Positions 1 through 7,362 of a DNA stretch of 46,575 nt are shown piece after piece (the first letter of the stretch is position 1; every line of letters starts with the position of its first letter). The translations under genes were made by a program, and so were the position numbers. The DNA comes from Oscillospiraceae bacterium (GTDB lineage: Bacteria > Bacillota > Clostridia > Oscillospirales > Oscillospiraceae): positions 1 to 46,575 of the forward strand of contig JAITNK010000020.1 in NCBI GenBank assembly GCA_031290515.1, read 5' to 3'. The notes under the pieces were generated by a model, which worked only from the letters and a program-made list of their open reading frames with translations, did no database searches and was not told where the DNA came from.

Positions 1-345
1 TTGGTCGGGCAAAGCCCTCCCGCGCTCTGTGCTCGCAGGCTCGCACGGGGAACGCGTCTGCGGACGCGGTGCCGCTTGGTCGGCAGAGTCCGTTGTTAGC
101 CGCTCCGCACGGCAAAGCCGTGCTGTCGCTCAACATTTTTCGCACTCTGCGGAGTGCTCAAAAACGCCGCTGCCGTTCCGTATGGCTCGCGTCGCGCCGC
201 TCGCTGACGGAACGTTACCCGCGGCGGAGCCGTCTGCGACGGCGTATTTACCGCTTGCCGGAAATGAATTCCGGCTTCGCTCCGTGCTCGCAGGCTCGCA
301 CGGGGAACGCGACTGCGGTCGCGGTATTCAGCCGGAACGCCTGAC
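1..345 (+). repeat. Mosaic of dispersed palindromic repeats (families A and B)
   Basis: No gene is seen in bases 1-422; the stretch is made of short repeats. Family A starts at base 1 and again at base 76 with the core TTGGTCGG, a 75-bp period. It contains CTCGCAGGCTCGCACGGGGA and a GCGTC/GACGC palindrome. Bases 252-275 hold family B (GCCGGAA-ATGAA-TTCCGGC hairpin), which runs straight into a second partial family A copy at about 280-330, so two families are fused here. Small palindromes such as ACGGC-AAA-GCCGT fill the rest. The same sequences recur near 11390, 24743, 30420-30595, 42351, 42650, 43164 and 46555. Open frames across this stretch look spurious because they only translate the repeats. 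Confidence 0.75.
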
Positions 346-422
346 TTTCGGAGTGAGAGTCCGCCGCCGCTTCGCCGCACAGTTTATCACCGCGCACTCG
401 AATTGTCAAGCGCGGAGCCGCG

Positions 423-1604
423 CTATAACGCGAGCCGCCGGCACTCCAAACAGAAACGCTTGTCAAGCGCGTGACCAATCGAAAACGACTTTTTCGGGAA
501 CACGCCGCTCTTGCGCACCGTCTCAAAGAAGTCGGATTTGCTCATTGCCGGCATATAAACGCCGGCGGCTTTGCCGCTCATCACAAGCACCGACAGTTCG
601 AATTCGTCGTGGATATAGTCAACTTCCGCCGCGAGGATTTCGAGCGCGTTCTCAACCCGCGCGATGATTTCGCCGAGCGGCTTCTCGTAGCAGCGGAAAA
701 ACGTCGCGCCGGATTTCGACGAAATCCCGATTTCATAGTCGCCCTGCCCGCCGACAGCCGAATATACCGCCGCGGTCAGCGCGTCCGAATCCGCGCCGAA
801 CGCCGCGCGGTGAATCGGGAAAAATTCCACGCCGCGGTCGTACACGTTGCACAGCTCCGCGAGCGCGAAGCGCAGCGGGTGAGTCTCGCGCTCCGCCGCG
901 CCGAGCGTCGGTTTTATTTGCTCCCACAGCGTTTTTGCGGCGGCGAGAGAGTGGTTGCCGTCGCCGATAATAATCTTAGTGCCGCCCGGGAGCGCGTCGA
1001 TTTTACGCGACAGTGCCGCCGCGGAGTCTCCGGTGACGCGCCAGCCGCGAAGCGTTCCCGCGTCGGACGGCAGCGCGAAATCGTACAGCTTTTCGAACTT
1101 CGTTTCGTCGGCTGACTCGATAATGCCGCGCTCGCGGTCGTCAATCAGCGCGAGAACGTGCGATGTCTCGACGGACTGCCGTTCGCGCACCTCGCGCCTC
1201 GCGGGAAGCCGCTCCGCGACAGTGCGCTCGCTCGCCGCGACCGGAGCGTCGCGCTCGTAGTCGTACGCCTCAAGGTCGATTACGCCGACAAGCCCGCGGC
1301 GCGTCCCGCCAGTAGTGAGTACGCGCTCCGTGAGTATGAACGAGTCCGGATACTCCTCAAAAACGCCGCTTTCGAGGTACCTGCGCGAGTTTTTTTCGAT
1401 TGCGTCAAGGCGAGGTCCGCGTTCCTCCGCGAGATACGCCTCCGGAAATATCAGCTTCATTGCGGACGGCGCGCCGCCGACGGCGCGGTAACGCCCGTCC
1501 CAGTATGAAACGTCCGAGGTGAACTGGTCGCAGGCGAGCGAGACGAACGTCTCAAAATCGCGCTTCGGCAGCAGGATATTCGCCGCGCGGAAAATGTTCT
1601 GCAT
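423..1604 (-). CDS. DUF1015 family protein
   Basis: This 393-residue protein has the hallmarks of the DUF1015 family, whose biochemical role is not established. The most recognisable block is GDGNHSLAAA at residues 214-223, the family signature. The length (about 400) is normal for the family and the frame is intact. The ATG at 1604 is preceded by a CCGGAGCG ribosome site. It lies 28 bp downstream of the homocysteine methyltransferase gene on the same strand and is probably co-transcribed with it. DUF1015 genes often sit near serine/one-carbon metabolism genes in Clostridia, which fits the neighbour, but a function cannot be read from the sequence. Its 3' end faces the repeat-filled stretch at 1-422. 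Confidence 0.85.
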   Translation of the reverse strand: MQNIFRAANILLPKRDFETFVSLACDQFTSDVSYWDGRYRAVGGAPSAMKLIFPEAYLAEERGPRLDAIEKNSRRYLESGVFEEYPDSFILTERVLTTGGTRRGLVGVIDLEAYDYERDAPVAASERTVAERLPARREVRERQSVETSHVLALIDDRERGIIESADETKFEKLYDFALPSDAGTLRGWRVTGDSAAALSRKIDALPGGTKIIIGDGNHSLAAAKTLWEQIKPTLGAAERETHPLRFALAELCNVYDRGVEFFPIHRAAFGADSDALTAAVYSAVGGQGDYEIGISSKSGATFFRCYEKPLGEIIARVENALEILAAEVDYIHDEFELSVLVMSGKAAGVYMPAMSKSDFFETVRKSGVFPKKSFSIGHALDKRFCLECRRLAL

Positions 1605-1632
1605 TATTATCGCTCCGGAAAATTCAGTATTG

Positions 1633-2466
1633 TCAGACTAAGGCGCGCCGCAGCGCGTCGATGAACGCCGGCGTGGTGCCGCAGCAGCCGCCGACGAATT
1701 TCGCGCCGGCGGCGACGAACGGGCGCATACCCTCCGCGAAATCCTCCGGCGACGCGTCGTACTCGCCGAACGAATTCGGCAGTCCCGCGTTCGGCTTCGC
1801 GATGAGCGGAAGTTTCGTAAGTCCCGCGAGCGTCCGGAATATCGGGAAAACCTCGTCCGGTCCGAGCGAGCAGTTCAGCCCGAGCGCGACGGCTCCGAGC
1901 TTTTCCGCGGCGGCGGCGAAGTCTTCCGGAGTCGCGCCGGAAAAGGTTCGCCCGGTCTCGTCGAAAGTCATTGTGACGAGCACGGGGAGCTTTGCGGCGT
2001 CGCGCGCGGCGGCGAGCGCGATTCCGACCTCGAGCAGGTCGTACTGCGTCTCGACGACGATGTAGTCCGCGCCGTTTTCCGCACCGAGCGCGACCTGCTC
2101 CGCGTACAGGTTGTACGCCGCGTCGAACGAAAGCTCGCCGTCCTCCGGTTTTTCCTCCGGCGGCGCGATAACCGCGCCGAGCGGACCCACGTCGAGCGCG
2201 ACCTTTACGTCGCCGGCTTTATGCGCGAGCTCTATGCCGGACGCGATAACCTCGCGCACGGAAAGTCCGGAGCCGCGCAGGTTCAGCGCGTTTGCGCAGA
2301 GCGTATTCGTGTAGAGCATACGCGCGCCCGCCTCGGCGTAAGCGCGGTGTATTTTCAGAACGGCTTTCGGGTTTCTGATATTCATAACCTCGGAGGTTTC
2401 CCCGGGCTTCAGCCCCGCTTGCTGAAGCATTGTACCCATTGCGCCGTCGAGCAGTATGATTGCCAT
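1633..2466 (-). CDS. Homocysteine S-methyltransferase family protein
   Basis: The 277-residue protein is a stand-alone homocysteine-binding TIM barrel, equivalent to the N-terminal module of cobalamin methionine synthase. The N-terminal LLDGAMGTMLQ motif and the three zinc/thiolate cysteines (Cys199 in GLNCS, Cys261-Cys262 in GGCCGTTP) are all present, so it should be catalytic. It should transfer a methyl group to homocysteine to give methionine; the donor (methylfolate, S-methylmethionine or a corrinoid partner) cannot be decided because no partner domain or gene is in the window. The ATG at 2466 is chosen over an upstream one because AAAGGAAA lies just before it and the family motif begins five residues later. 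It has its own promoter and precedes the DUF1015 gene in a likely two-gene operon. Confidence 0.88.
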   Translation of the reverse strand: MAIILLDGAMGTMLQQAGLKPGETSEVMNIRNPKAVLKIHRAYAEAGARMLYTNTLCANALNLRGSGLSVREVIASGIELAHKAGDVKVALDVGPLGAVIAPPEEKPEDGELSFDAAYNLYAEQVALGAENGADYIVVETQYDLLEVGIALAAARDAAKLPVLVTMTFDETGRTFSGATPEDFAAAAEKLGAVALGLNCSLGPDEVFPIFRTLAGLTKLPLIAKPNAGLPNSFGEYDASPEDFAEGMRPFVAAGAKFVGGCCGTTPAFIDALRRALV

Positions 2467-2513
2467 AATGAATTTCCTTTCGCGCCGCGAAAAATTTTGC
2501 CGCAAATTTTTTG

Positions 2514-2542
2514 TTGCTCTATTTTAGCATAAGTGGTACAAT
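2514..2542 (+). promoter_or_regulatory. Promoter of the cytidylate-kinase-like gene
   Basis: TTGCTC (2514-2519), 17-nt spacer, TACAAT (2537-2542) preceded by TG. It reads towards the gene starting at 2606, whose ribosome site is CGGAGGT. The two divergent promoters occupy nearly the same DNA. Confidence 0.6.
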
Positions 2543-2549
2543 AAAGCAA
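2521..2549 (-). promoter_or_regulatory. Promoter of the homocysteine methyltransferase gene
   Basis: On the minus strand TTGCTT (2544-2549) is followed after 17 nt by TAAAAT (2521-2526) with an upstream TG (extended -10). It overlaps the opposing promoter at 2514-2542 by 22 bp. Confidence 0.6.
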
Positions 2550-2605
2550 GCGTTAACTCGGAATAACGCGCAGGAATACCCGAATAAATGCTCGGAGGTA
2601 AATAA

Positions 2606-3235
2606 ATGGACTTCAGATACATCGTCGCGATTTCGCGGCAGTACGGAAGCGCGGGGCGCGGAATCGGCAAAAAGCTCGCAGACACGCTCGGGGTCGGCTG
2701 CTACGACAAGGAGCTTATCGCGCTCACAGCCGAGAAAAGCGGTATGAGTCACGGATACGTCGAACAGCGCGAGGAGCGCGTCGATATCGGCTTCCTGTCG
2801 AATATGAGCTTTACGGCGAACCACGGCTTCGACTCCGTCGGCTTCTACGAAACGCCTATGACAGACAAAATGTTCATCACGCAGTCCGCCGTAATCAAGG
2901 AAATCGCGGCGCAGGGTCCGTGTATCGTCATCGGCCGCTGCGCGGACTATATTCTGCGGAACGAGCCGGGACTTTTCCGCGTCTTTATCCGCGCGGAGAA
3001 CGAGGAGCGCGTCCAGCGGGCAATCGAGGAGTACAAACTGCCGCGCAAAAACGCCGTGCAGTACGTCAAAAAAACCGACAAAAACCGCGGCAACTACTAC
3101 AAGTTCTACACCAACCGCGCCTGGGGCGACCCGGAACACGAGGACCTGATTATCAACTCAACGTTCACCGGAACGGACGGCGCGGTGGACCTGATAATAA
3201 CCGCCCTGCGGAACAAGGGATACCTCGGCAATTAG
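2606..3235 (+). CDS. Cytidylate kinase-like family protein
   Basis: A 209-residue P-loop protein of the cytidylate-kinase-like family common in Clostridia. The N-terminus carries ISRQYGSAGRGIGKKLA, a nucleotide-binding loop of the kind found in Cmk-like proteins (SRxxGSGGxxIxxxLA), followed by CYDKELI and, near residue 110, CIVIGRCADYIL. The family probably phosphorylates a nucleotide or related small molecule; the true substrate is unknown, and it is distinct from housekeeping Cmk, which is usually longer and fused or adjacent to other genes. The start at 2606 has an ideal GGAGG site seven bases upstream. The next gene (amidase domain) begins 86 bp downstream on the same strand. Confidence 0.82.
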   Translation: MDFRYIVAISRQYGSAGRGIGKKLADTLGVGCYDKELIALTAEKSGMSHGYVEQREERVDIGFLSNMSFTANHGFDSVGFYETPMTDKMFITQSAVIKEIAAQGPCIVIGRCADYILRNEPGLFRVFIRAENEERVQRAIEEYKLPRKNAVQYVKKTDKNRGNYYKFYTNRAWGDPEHEDLIINSTFTGTDGAVDLIITALRNKGYLGN

Positions 3236-3321
3236 AGCGCGTCCGCCGCGCGTCCCGGCGCAACCCCGCGTCACTCACGTTGCGCGCAGCCGCGGCATAT
3301 AATGCTGCGGTGGTGATTTGT

Positions 3322-3783
3322 GTGAGCTATAACGCCGGAGAGGCAATCGCGTACGCGCACGAGTGGGCGCATTCGAGAAATCCGCGCTACTATAATTTCA
3401 CCGGAATCGGGGGAGACTGCACGAACTTCATTTCGCAGTGTCTTTTCGCCGGTTCCGGGACGATGAACTACGCCGGCGGCGGCTGGTACTACCGCGCGCC
3501 GTCCGACCGCGCGCCGAGCTGGACGTCGGTCGAACTGCTATACGGTTTTCTTACGCGGAGCGGAAACGGACCGGGACCGCGCGGGGCTGCGGTGCGTCTC
3601 GGAGACGCCGCGCCGGGCGACGTTATACAGCTGTCGTTCGACGGCGAGAAGTTTTCACATTCGCTGCTCGTCGTAGACCGTGCGGACGGCGGCGTACTCA
3701 TTGCGGCGCACAGCGACGACAGCGACTACCGCCCTCTCGAAACCTACGGCTTCGCGGGACTTCGGTGCCTGCGAATCTGCTGA
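3322..3783 (+). CDS. Small amidase-domain (NlpC/P60-like) protein
   Basis: A 153-residue protein made of a single putative-amidase domain (amidase_6 type, papain-like). The family core GGDCTNFISQC lies at residues 31-41, with Cys33 as presumed nucleophile, and the FSHSLLVVD strand near residue 115 supplies the histidine. Members usually cleave cell-wall peptides or are fused to secretion signals; here no signal peptide or membrane segment is visible, so the location is uncertain. I place the start at the GTG at 3322, preceded by GGTGGTG; GTG codons at 3310 and 3313 are alternatives and the frame is open farther upstream, overlapping the previous gene. The frame is intact to the TGA at 3781. 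Confidence 0.72.
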   Translation: MSYNAGEAIAYAHEWAHSRNPRYYNFTGIGGDCTNFISQCLFAGSGTMNYAGGGWYYRAPSDRAPSWTSVELLYGFLTRSGNGPGPRGAAVRLGDAAPGDVIQLSFDGEKFSHSLLVVDRADGGVLIAAHSDDSDYRPLETYGFAGLRCLRIC

Positions 3784-3948
3784 CGACGCGGAGACGCTCC
3801 GGATACGGGGACGCGCGCTTGCCGGATAATAAGCGGCGGCGCGTCTTTGCCGTGCCGGGATATAAACAGAAAAAAGCCGCAAGAAAGCGGAGCCCGCTGA
3901 TTTTAGTTCGCGGGAATACAGGCGGAAACGTTGCGGGGCGGGGAATCT

Positions 3949-4833
3949 ATGCAAAGCTGCACGGCTTGTCCGAGATATTGCGGCGCGGAGCGCGGTACGG
4001 CGGAGGGCGGGGGAGTCTGCGCCTCCGGTACGCTGCCGCGCGTCGCGCGAGCCGCGCTCCACTTCGGGGAGGAGCCGTGTATAACGGGCGCGCGCGGTTC
4101 GGGGACGGTGTTTTTCTCCGGCTGCGCACTGCGCTGCGAATTCTGCCAGAACGCGAAAATCAGTCTCTCCGGCTTCGGAGAGACCGTTACGGTCGAGCGG
4201 CTTCGAGAAATATACGCGGAGCTGACCGCTCTCGGCGCGGAGAACATAAACCTCGTAACCGCGTCGCACTTCACGGAAGCGGTCGCGGAGTCGCTCGGAC
4301 CGGGACCGGAAATCCCGGTCGTCTGGAATTCCTCCGGCTACGAATCGGTCGAGACGCTGCGGCTGCTCTCCGGCAGGGTAAACGTCTATATGCCGGACTT
4401 CAAGTACGCATTGACGAAGCCCGCCGCCGACTATTCAAACGCGCCGGACTATCCGCGCGCCGCGGAGGACGCGATACTCGAAATGCACCGCCAAGTCGGG
4501 GACTGCAAAATTTCCCCGGACGGCGTACTCGAAAGCGGACTTCTGGTGCGCCACCTCGTACTGCCCGGAAACCTTGAAAACACATTCCGGGTTATCGACC
4601 GGTTCGCGGAGCTGTTCGCGCCCGGGGAGGCGTTATTTTCGCTGATGACGCAGTACACGCCGGTGCGGGAGTCGCGCTTTCCGGAGCTTAACCGCAAACT
4701 TTCGCGCGCGGAGTACGAAGCCGCGGTCGCGTACCTCGAAGACTCGGGAATCGGGGACGGATACTATCAGGACGAGCCTGACGGTTCGGAAGCGGACTGG
4801 ATACCGGATTTCGACCTAACGGGAGTCCCGTGA
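3949..4833 (+). CDS. Radical SAM protein, PflX / COG1313 type
   Basis: A 294-residue radical SAM enzyme related to pyruvate formate-lyase activating enzyme but of the PflX branch. The [4Fe-4S] cluster motif CxxxCxxC is Cys59-Cys63-Cys66 (GCALRCEFCQN). A second cysteine set at the N-terminus (Cys4, Cys7, Cys11, Cys24) is typical of this branch. NLVTASHF and YMPDFKYA are recognisable family blocks. The target is unknown; no glycyl-radical enzyme is in the window. The ATG at 3949 is preferred over TTG 3931 because GGGGCGGGGA sits directly upstream. The last 18 bp overlap the 3' end of dusB on the other strand. The 165 bp before it hold no gene; I see only a few short inverted repeats there. Confidence 0.86.
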   Translation: MQSCTACPRYCGAERGTAEGGGVCASGTLPRVARAALHFGEEPCITGARGSGTVFFSGCALRCEFCQNAKISLSGFGETVTVERLREIYAELTALGAENINLVTASHFTEAVAESLGPGPEIPVVWNSSGYESVETLRLLSGRVNVYMPDFKYALTKPAADYSNAPDYPRAAEDAILEMHRQVGDCKISPDGVLESGLLVRHLVLPGNLENTFRVIDRFAELFAPGEALFSLMTQYTPVRESRFPELNRKLSRAEYEAAVAYLEDSGIGDGYYQDEPDGSEADWIPDFDLTGVP

Positions 4834-5805
4834 CTCGCTCTCCGCGGTGCTTACTATGCTCCGCGTCACCGACCGCGCGTCGGCGAGCGACTCGATTTTT
4901 GAGGTAAGTCCGCGCCAGTAAGCCGCGTGCGGTATGCCGCGCAGGTACCACGAATAGTGCCGACGCGCTTCGAGACAGGCGACTTTCTCGCCGCGCAGCT
5001 CCGCGGAGCGCGTTATCTGCCGCAGCGCGGTCTCCGCGATTTCGCGTACCGCCGGTCGCGCGGGAACCGGAAGTCCGGCGAGCGCGGCGGCAGTTTCGCG
5101 GAACAGCCACGGATTGCCGAGAACCCCGCGGGCGAGCATAACGCCGTCCGCGCAGGTGTGCGCGAGAATTTTCACCGCATCTTCGGCGGCGAAAACGTCG
5201 CCGTTTGCGGCGACCGGGATTCTCACGGCGCGCTTCACCTCGGCGATGCAGTCCCAGTCGGCGGCGCCGGAGTACATCTGAACGCGCGTGCGTCCGTGCA
5301 CCGCGACGGCGGACGCGCCGGAATCCTCGCACATTTTCGCGAACTCGGCGGCGTTCAGGTGCGCGCGGTCAAAGCCGCGCCGGAACTTCACCGTAACCGG
5401 GACGTTTACCGCGCGGACGACCGCGGCAATAATGCGCGACGCTTTTTCCGGTTCGAGCATAAGTGCGGAACCCTCTCCGTTTTTGACGATTTTGCCGACG
5501 GGACAACCCATATTTATGTCGATAATATCCGCGCCGGAGTGTTCGAGCGCGAGCGCGGCGCCGCGCGCCGTATCGTCCGGGTCGGAGCCGAAAATCTGCG
5601 CCGCGAACGGTCTGTCGGCACCGGAGGACTCGAGCAGAGCCCTGGTTTTCCCGTCGCCGTACACGAGGGCTTTCGCGCTCACCATTTCCGTGACCGTAAG
5701 TCCCGCGCCGAACCCGCGGCACAGCTCGCGGAACGCGAGGTCGGTAACGCCCGCCATAGGCGCGAGTATGAGCCGCGAGGGAAGCGCGACGTCTCCGATT
5801 TTCAT
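4816..5805 (-). CDS. dusB: tRNA-dihydrouridine synthase DusB
   Basis: The 329-residue flavoenzyme reduces uridines in the tRNA D-loop to dihydrouridine using FMN and NADPH. The order of motifs is canonical: LAPMAGVTD at residues 14-22, AAQIFGSDP at 68-76, DINMGCPVGKIV with catalytic Cys101, and the TVKFRRGF strand. The C-terminal helical RNA-binding domain follows. A GGAGATGATGGA ribosome site precedes ATG 5805. It is convergent with the radical SAM gene and overlaps it by 18 bp. The gene begins immediately beside the tandem hairpin repeat at 5824-5970, so its promoter must lie in or beyond that repeat; none was clear. Confidence 0.93.
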   Translation of the reverse strand: MKIGDVALPSRLILAPMAGVTDLAFRELCRGFGAGLTVTEMVSAKALVYGDGKTRALLESSGADRPFAAQIFGSDPDDTARGAALALEHSGADIIDINMGCPVGKIVKNGEGSALMLEPEKASRIIAAVVRAVNVPVTVKFRRGFDRAHLNAAEFAKMCEDSGASAVAVHGRTRVQMYSGAADWDCIAEVKRAVRIPVAANGDVFAAEDAVKILAHTCADGVMLARGVLGNPWLFRETAAALAGLPVPARPAVREIAETALRQITRSAELRGEKVACLEARRHYSWYLRGIPHAAYWRGLTSKIESLADARSVTRSIVSTAESESRDSR

Positions 5806-5823
5806 TCCATCATCTCCAACGAG

Positions 5824-5970
5824 TAGTATACCGCAGGCACGAAGTGCCGCCGCTGTATATCAGCTTAGATAAGGTTACTATCCGCTTGCCGATAGTATAC
5901 CGCAGGCGTTTACGCCGTTGTGGTATACAAGCTTAAACGAGGTTACTATCCACAGCTTGGATAGTATACC
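5824..5970 (+). repeat. 69-bp tandem repeat of alternating hairpins (2.1 units)
   Basis: The core TAGTATACC occurs at 5824, 5893 and 5962, an exact 69-bp period. Each unit carries a hairpin of the form TATACCGCAGGC...GCC...TGGTATA and a second hairpin GGTtACTATC...GATAGTATACC that spans the unit junction. The first hairpin matches the one in the 78-bp array at 42802-43113, while the second is unrelated. It separates dusB from the sigma factor gene. Confidence 0.8.
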
Positions 5971-6044
5971 ATAAAAACAGTATTTTCCGCAACGGCGACA
6001 TTTCCGCGCATACGGCTGTATTAAAAACAGAGAGGTTCGAGCTT

Positions 6045-6536
6045 TTGAACACACCCGACGCGTATCAGACCGATTCAACCGGTGAAATCTACCGCCGCCG
6101 CGCGGATATGGTTTACCGCGTTTGTTACTCGTACCTGCGTTCCCCGTACGACGCGGAGGACGCGGCCGCCGACACTTTCGTGAACCTTATGCGCTACCGC
6201 CCGCAGTTTCAGAGCGAGGAACACGAGAAAGCCTGGCTTATCCGCGCCGCGATAAACATATCGAAAAATATGCTGAAACGCTCGTCGCGGCGCGACCTGC
6301 CGCTCGGCGAGTTTGAAACTCTCGCGTCGCCGCCCGAGCCGTCAAACGAAGTGCTGGGCGCGGTGCTCGCGCTGCCGGAAAAGTACCGGATTGTCATATA
6401 TCTGCACTATTACGAGGGGTACAAGACCGCCGAAATCGCGAAGCTGCTGCGATGTCCGGACTCGACGGTGCGGAACAGGCTTTCCGACGCGCGGCAAATC
6501 CTGAAGCTGAAACTGGGGGACGGATTCGATGAGTAA
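6045..6536 (+). CDS. ECF-type RNA polymerase sigma factor
   Basis: A 163-residue sigma-70 family factor with only regions 2 and 4. Region 2 spans about residues 15-80 (YRVCYSYLRSPYDAEDAAAD, the core-binding helix) and region 4 about 105-155, with the helix-turn-helix YKTAEIAKLLRCPDSTVRNR. It should direct RNA polymerase to a small stress or envelope regulon. The start is a TTG at 6045 with AGAGAGG eight bases upstream; the next in-frame ATG would remove part of region 2. The stop overlaps the following gene by 8 bp, a translational coupling typical of a sigma factor with its anti-sigma partner. No clear own-type promoter was identified between 5971 and 6044. Confidence 0.9.
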   Translation: MNTPDAYQTDSTGEIYRRRADMVYRVCYSYLRSPYDAEDAAADTFVNLMRYRPQFQSEEHEKAWLIRAAINISKNMLKRSSRRDLPLGEFETLASPPEPSNEVLGAVLALPEKYRIVIYLHYYEGYKTAEIAKLLRCPDSTVRNRLSDARQILKLKLGDGFDE

Positions 6537-7353
6537 AATAACCGACGCGTTCGACGAAGTCCGGCTCACACCGGAATCGCGCGAGCGGATTCTGCGCAGG
6601 CTGAACCGCCGCCCCGCGGAAGCCCGCCGGCGTTCGCGGCTTATTCCCGCGCTGACCGCAGCCGCGGTCATAATTGTACTCCTGCCCGCGATATTCGCGC
6701 TCTTCATCGGAGGGCACAAAGCCGGAAGCGCGGATATGTCCGCGCCCCAAGACACGCAAGACGGGGTCTACGGCGCGGGCAAAGCCGACCAGACCGAGTC
6801 CGTCGACGGCGGTCCCGAAGCCGCGGAGGAGGACGTCGGGGTACCGCCGTATGTTCTCGCGCCGAATCCGAATCCGCAGGATTCGTCGGGCGTCGAGTCC
6901 GCGGACGCACCGGATTACTCAGGAGAACCGACCGGTATGGGCGGCGCGGTCAATACGGACATTTCGCGTGACGGCTTCCGGAAACTCGCGCAGCTCGGCG
7001 CGAATGCGTACGTATTCGCCGAGGTCGAGTCGGTAGAATACGGTTCGGACGGGCGGCAGACAGTCGAATTCTCGTTGCTGCACATAATTTACCCCGAGCG
7101 CACCTGGGTTTCGGAATCGTTCACGCTCGACGTATCCGTAGCCGTACGCAGCTTCGCACCGAACGCGGTGTTTATGCTGCCGCTGAAAGTCACGCGCGAC
7201 TCCGTCGAACTTGTCGGCGCGGAATTCGTCGCCTTTGAGATTGCGGACGACGATACGGTGTACACCGCAGAGGACTCGGAATTGTTCGGCGGCTGGTACG
7301 GAAAGAGCGGAGTTGAGCTTGAAGACGCCGTTTTGGAGTTTACGGAGGGGTAA
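6529..7353 (+). CDS. Predicted anti-sigma-factor-like membrane protein
   Basis: A 274-residue single-pass membrane protein. Residues 1-35 are basic and cytoplasmic, residues 41-62 are a hydrophobic segment (LIPALTAAAVIIVLLPAIFA), and the remainder is an acidic, Pro/Ser-rich linker (about 70-140) followed by a compact beta-rich domain. The start overlaps the ECF sigma gene, so co-regulation is almost certain and an anti-sigma role is inferred from position. A classical zinc anti-sigma motif (HxxxCxxC) is absent and the cytoplasmic part is very short, so binding to the sigma factor would have to use another mode. The external domain was not recognised. Confidence 0.65.
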   Translation: MSKITDAFDEVRLTPESRERILRRLNRRPAEARRRSRLIPALTAAAVIIVLLPAIFALFIGGHKAGSADMSAPQDTQDGVYGAGKADQTESVDGGPEAAEEDVGVPPYVLAPNPNPQDSSGVESADAPDYSGEPTGMGGAVNTDISRDGFRKLAQLGANAYVFAEVESVEYGSDGRQTVEFSLLHIIYPERTWVSESFTLDVSVAVRSFAPNAVFMLPLKVTRDSVELVGAEFVAFEIADDDTVYTAEDSELFGGWYGKSGVELEDAVLEFTEG

Positions 7354-7362
7354 GGTAATACT

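Noticed and set aside
29-667. 212-codon plus-strand frame at the window start
   Set aside because: It translates repeat family A and then the antisense strand of the DUF1015 gene; composition is Arg-rich and non-biological.
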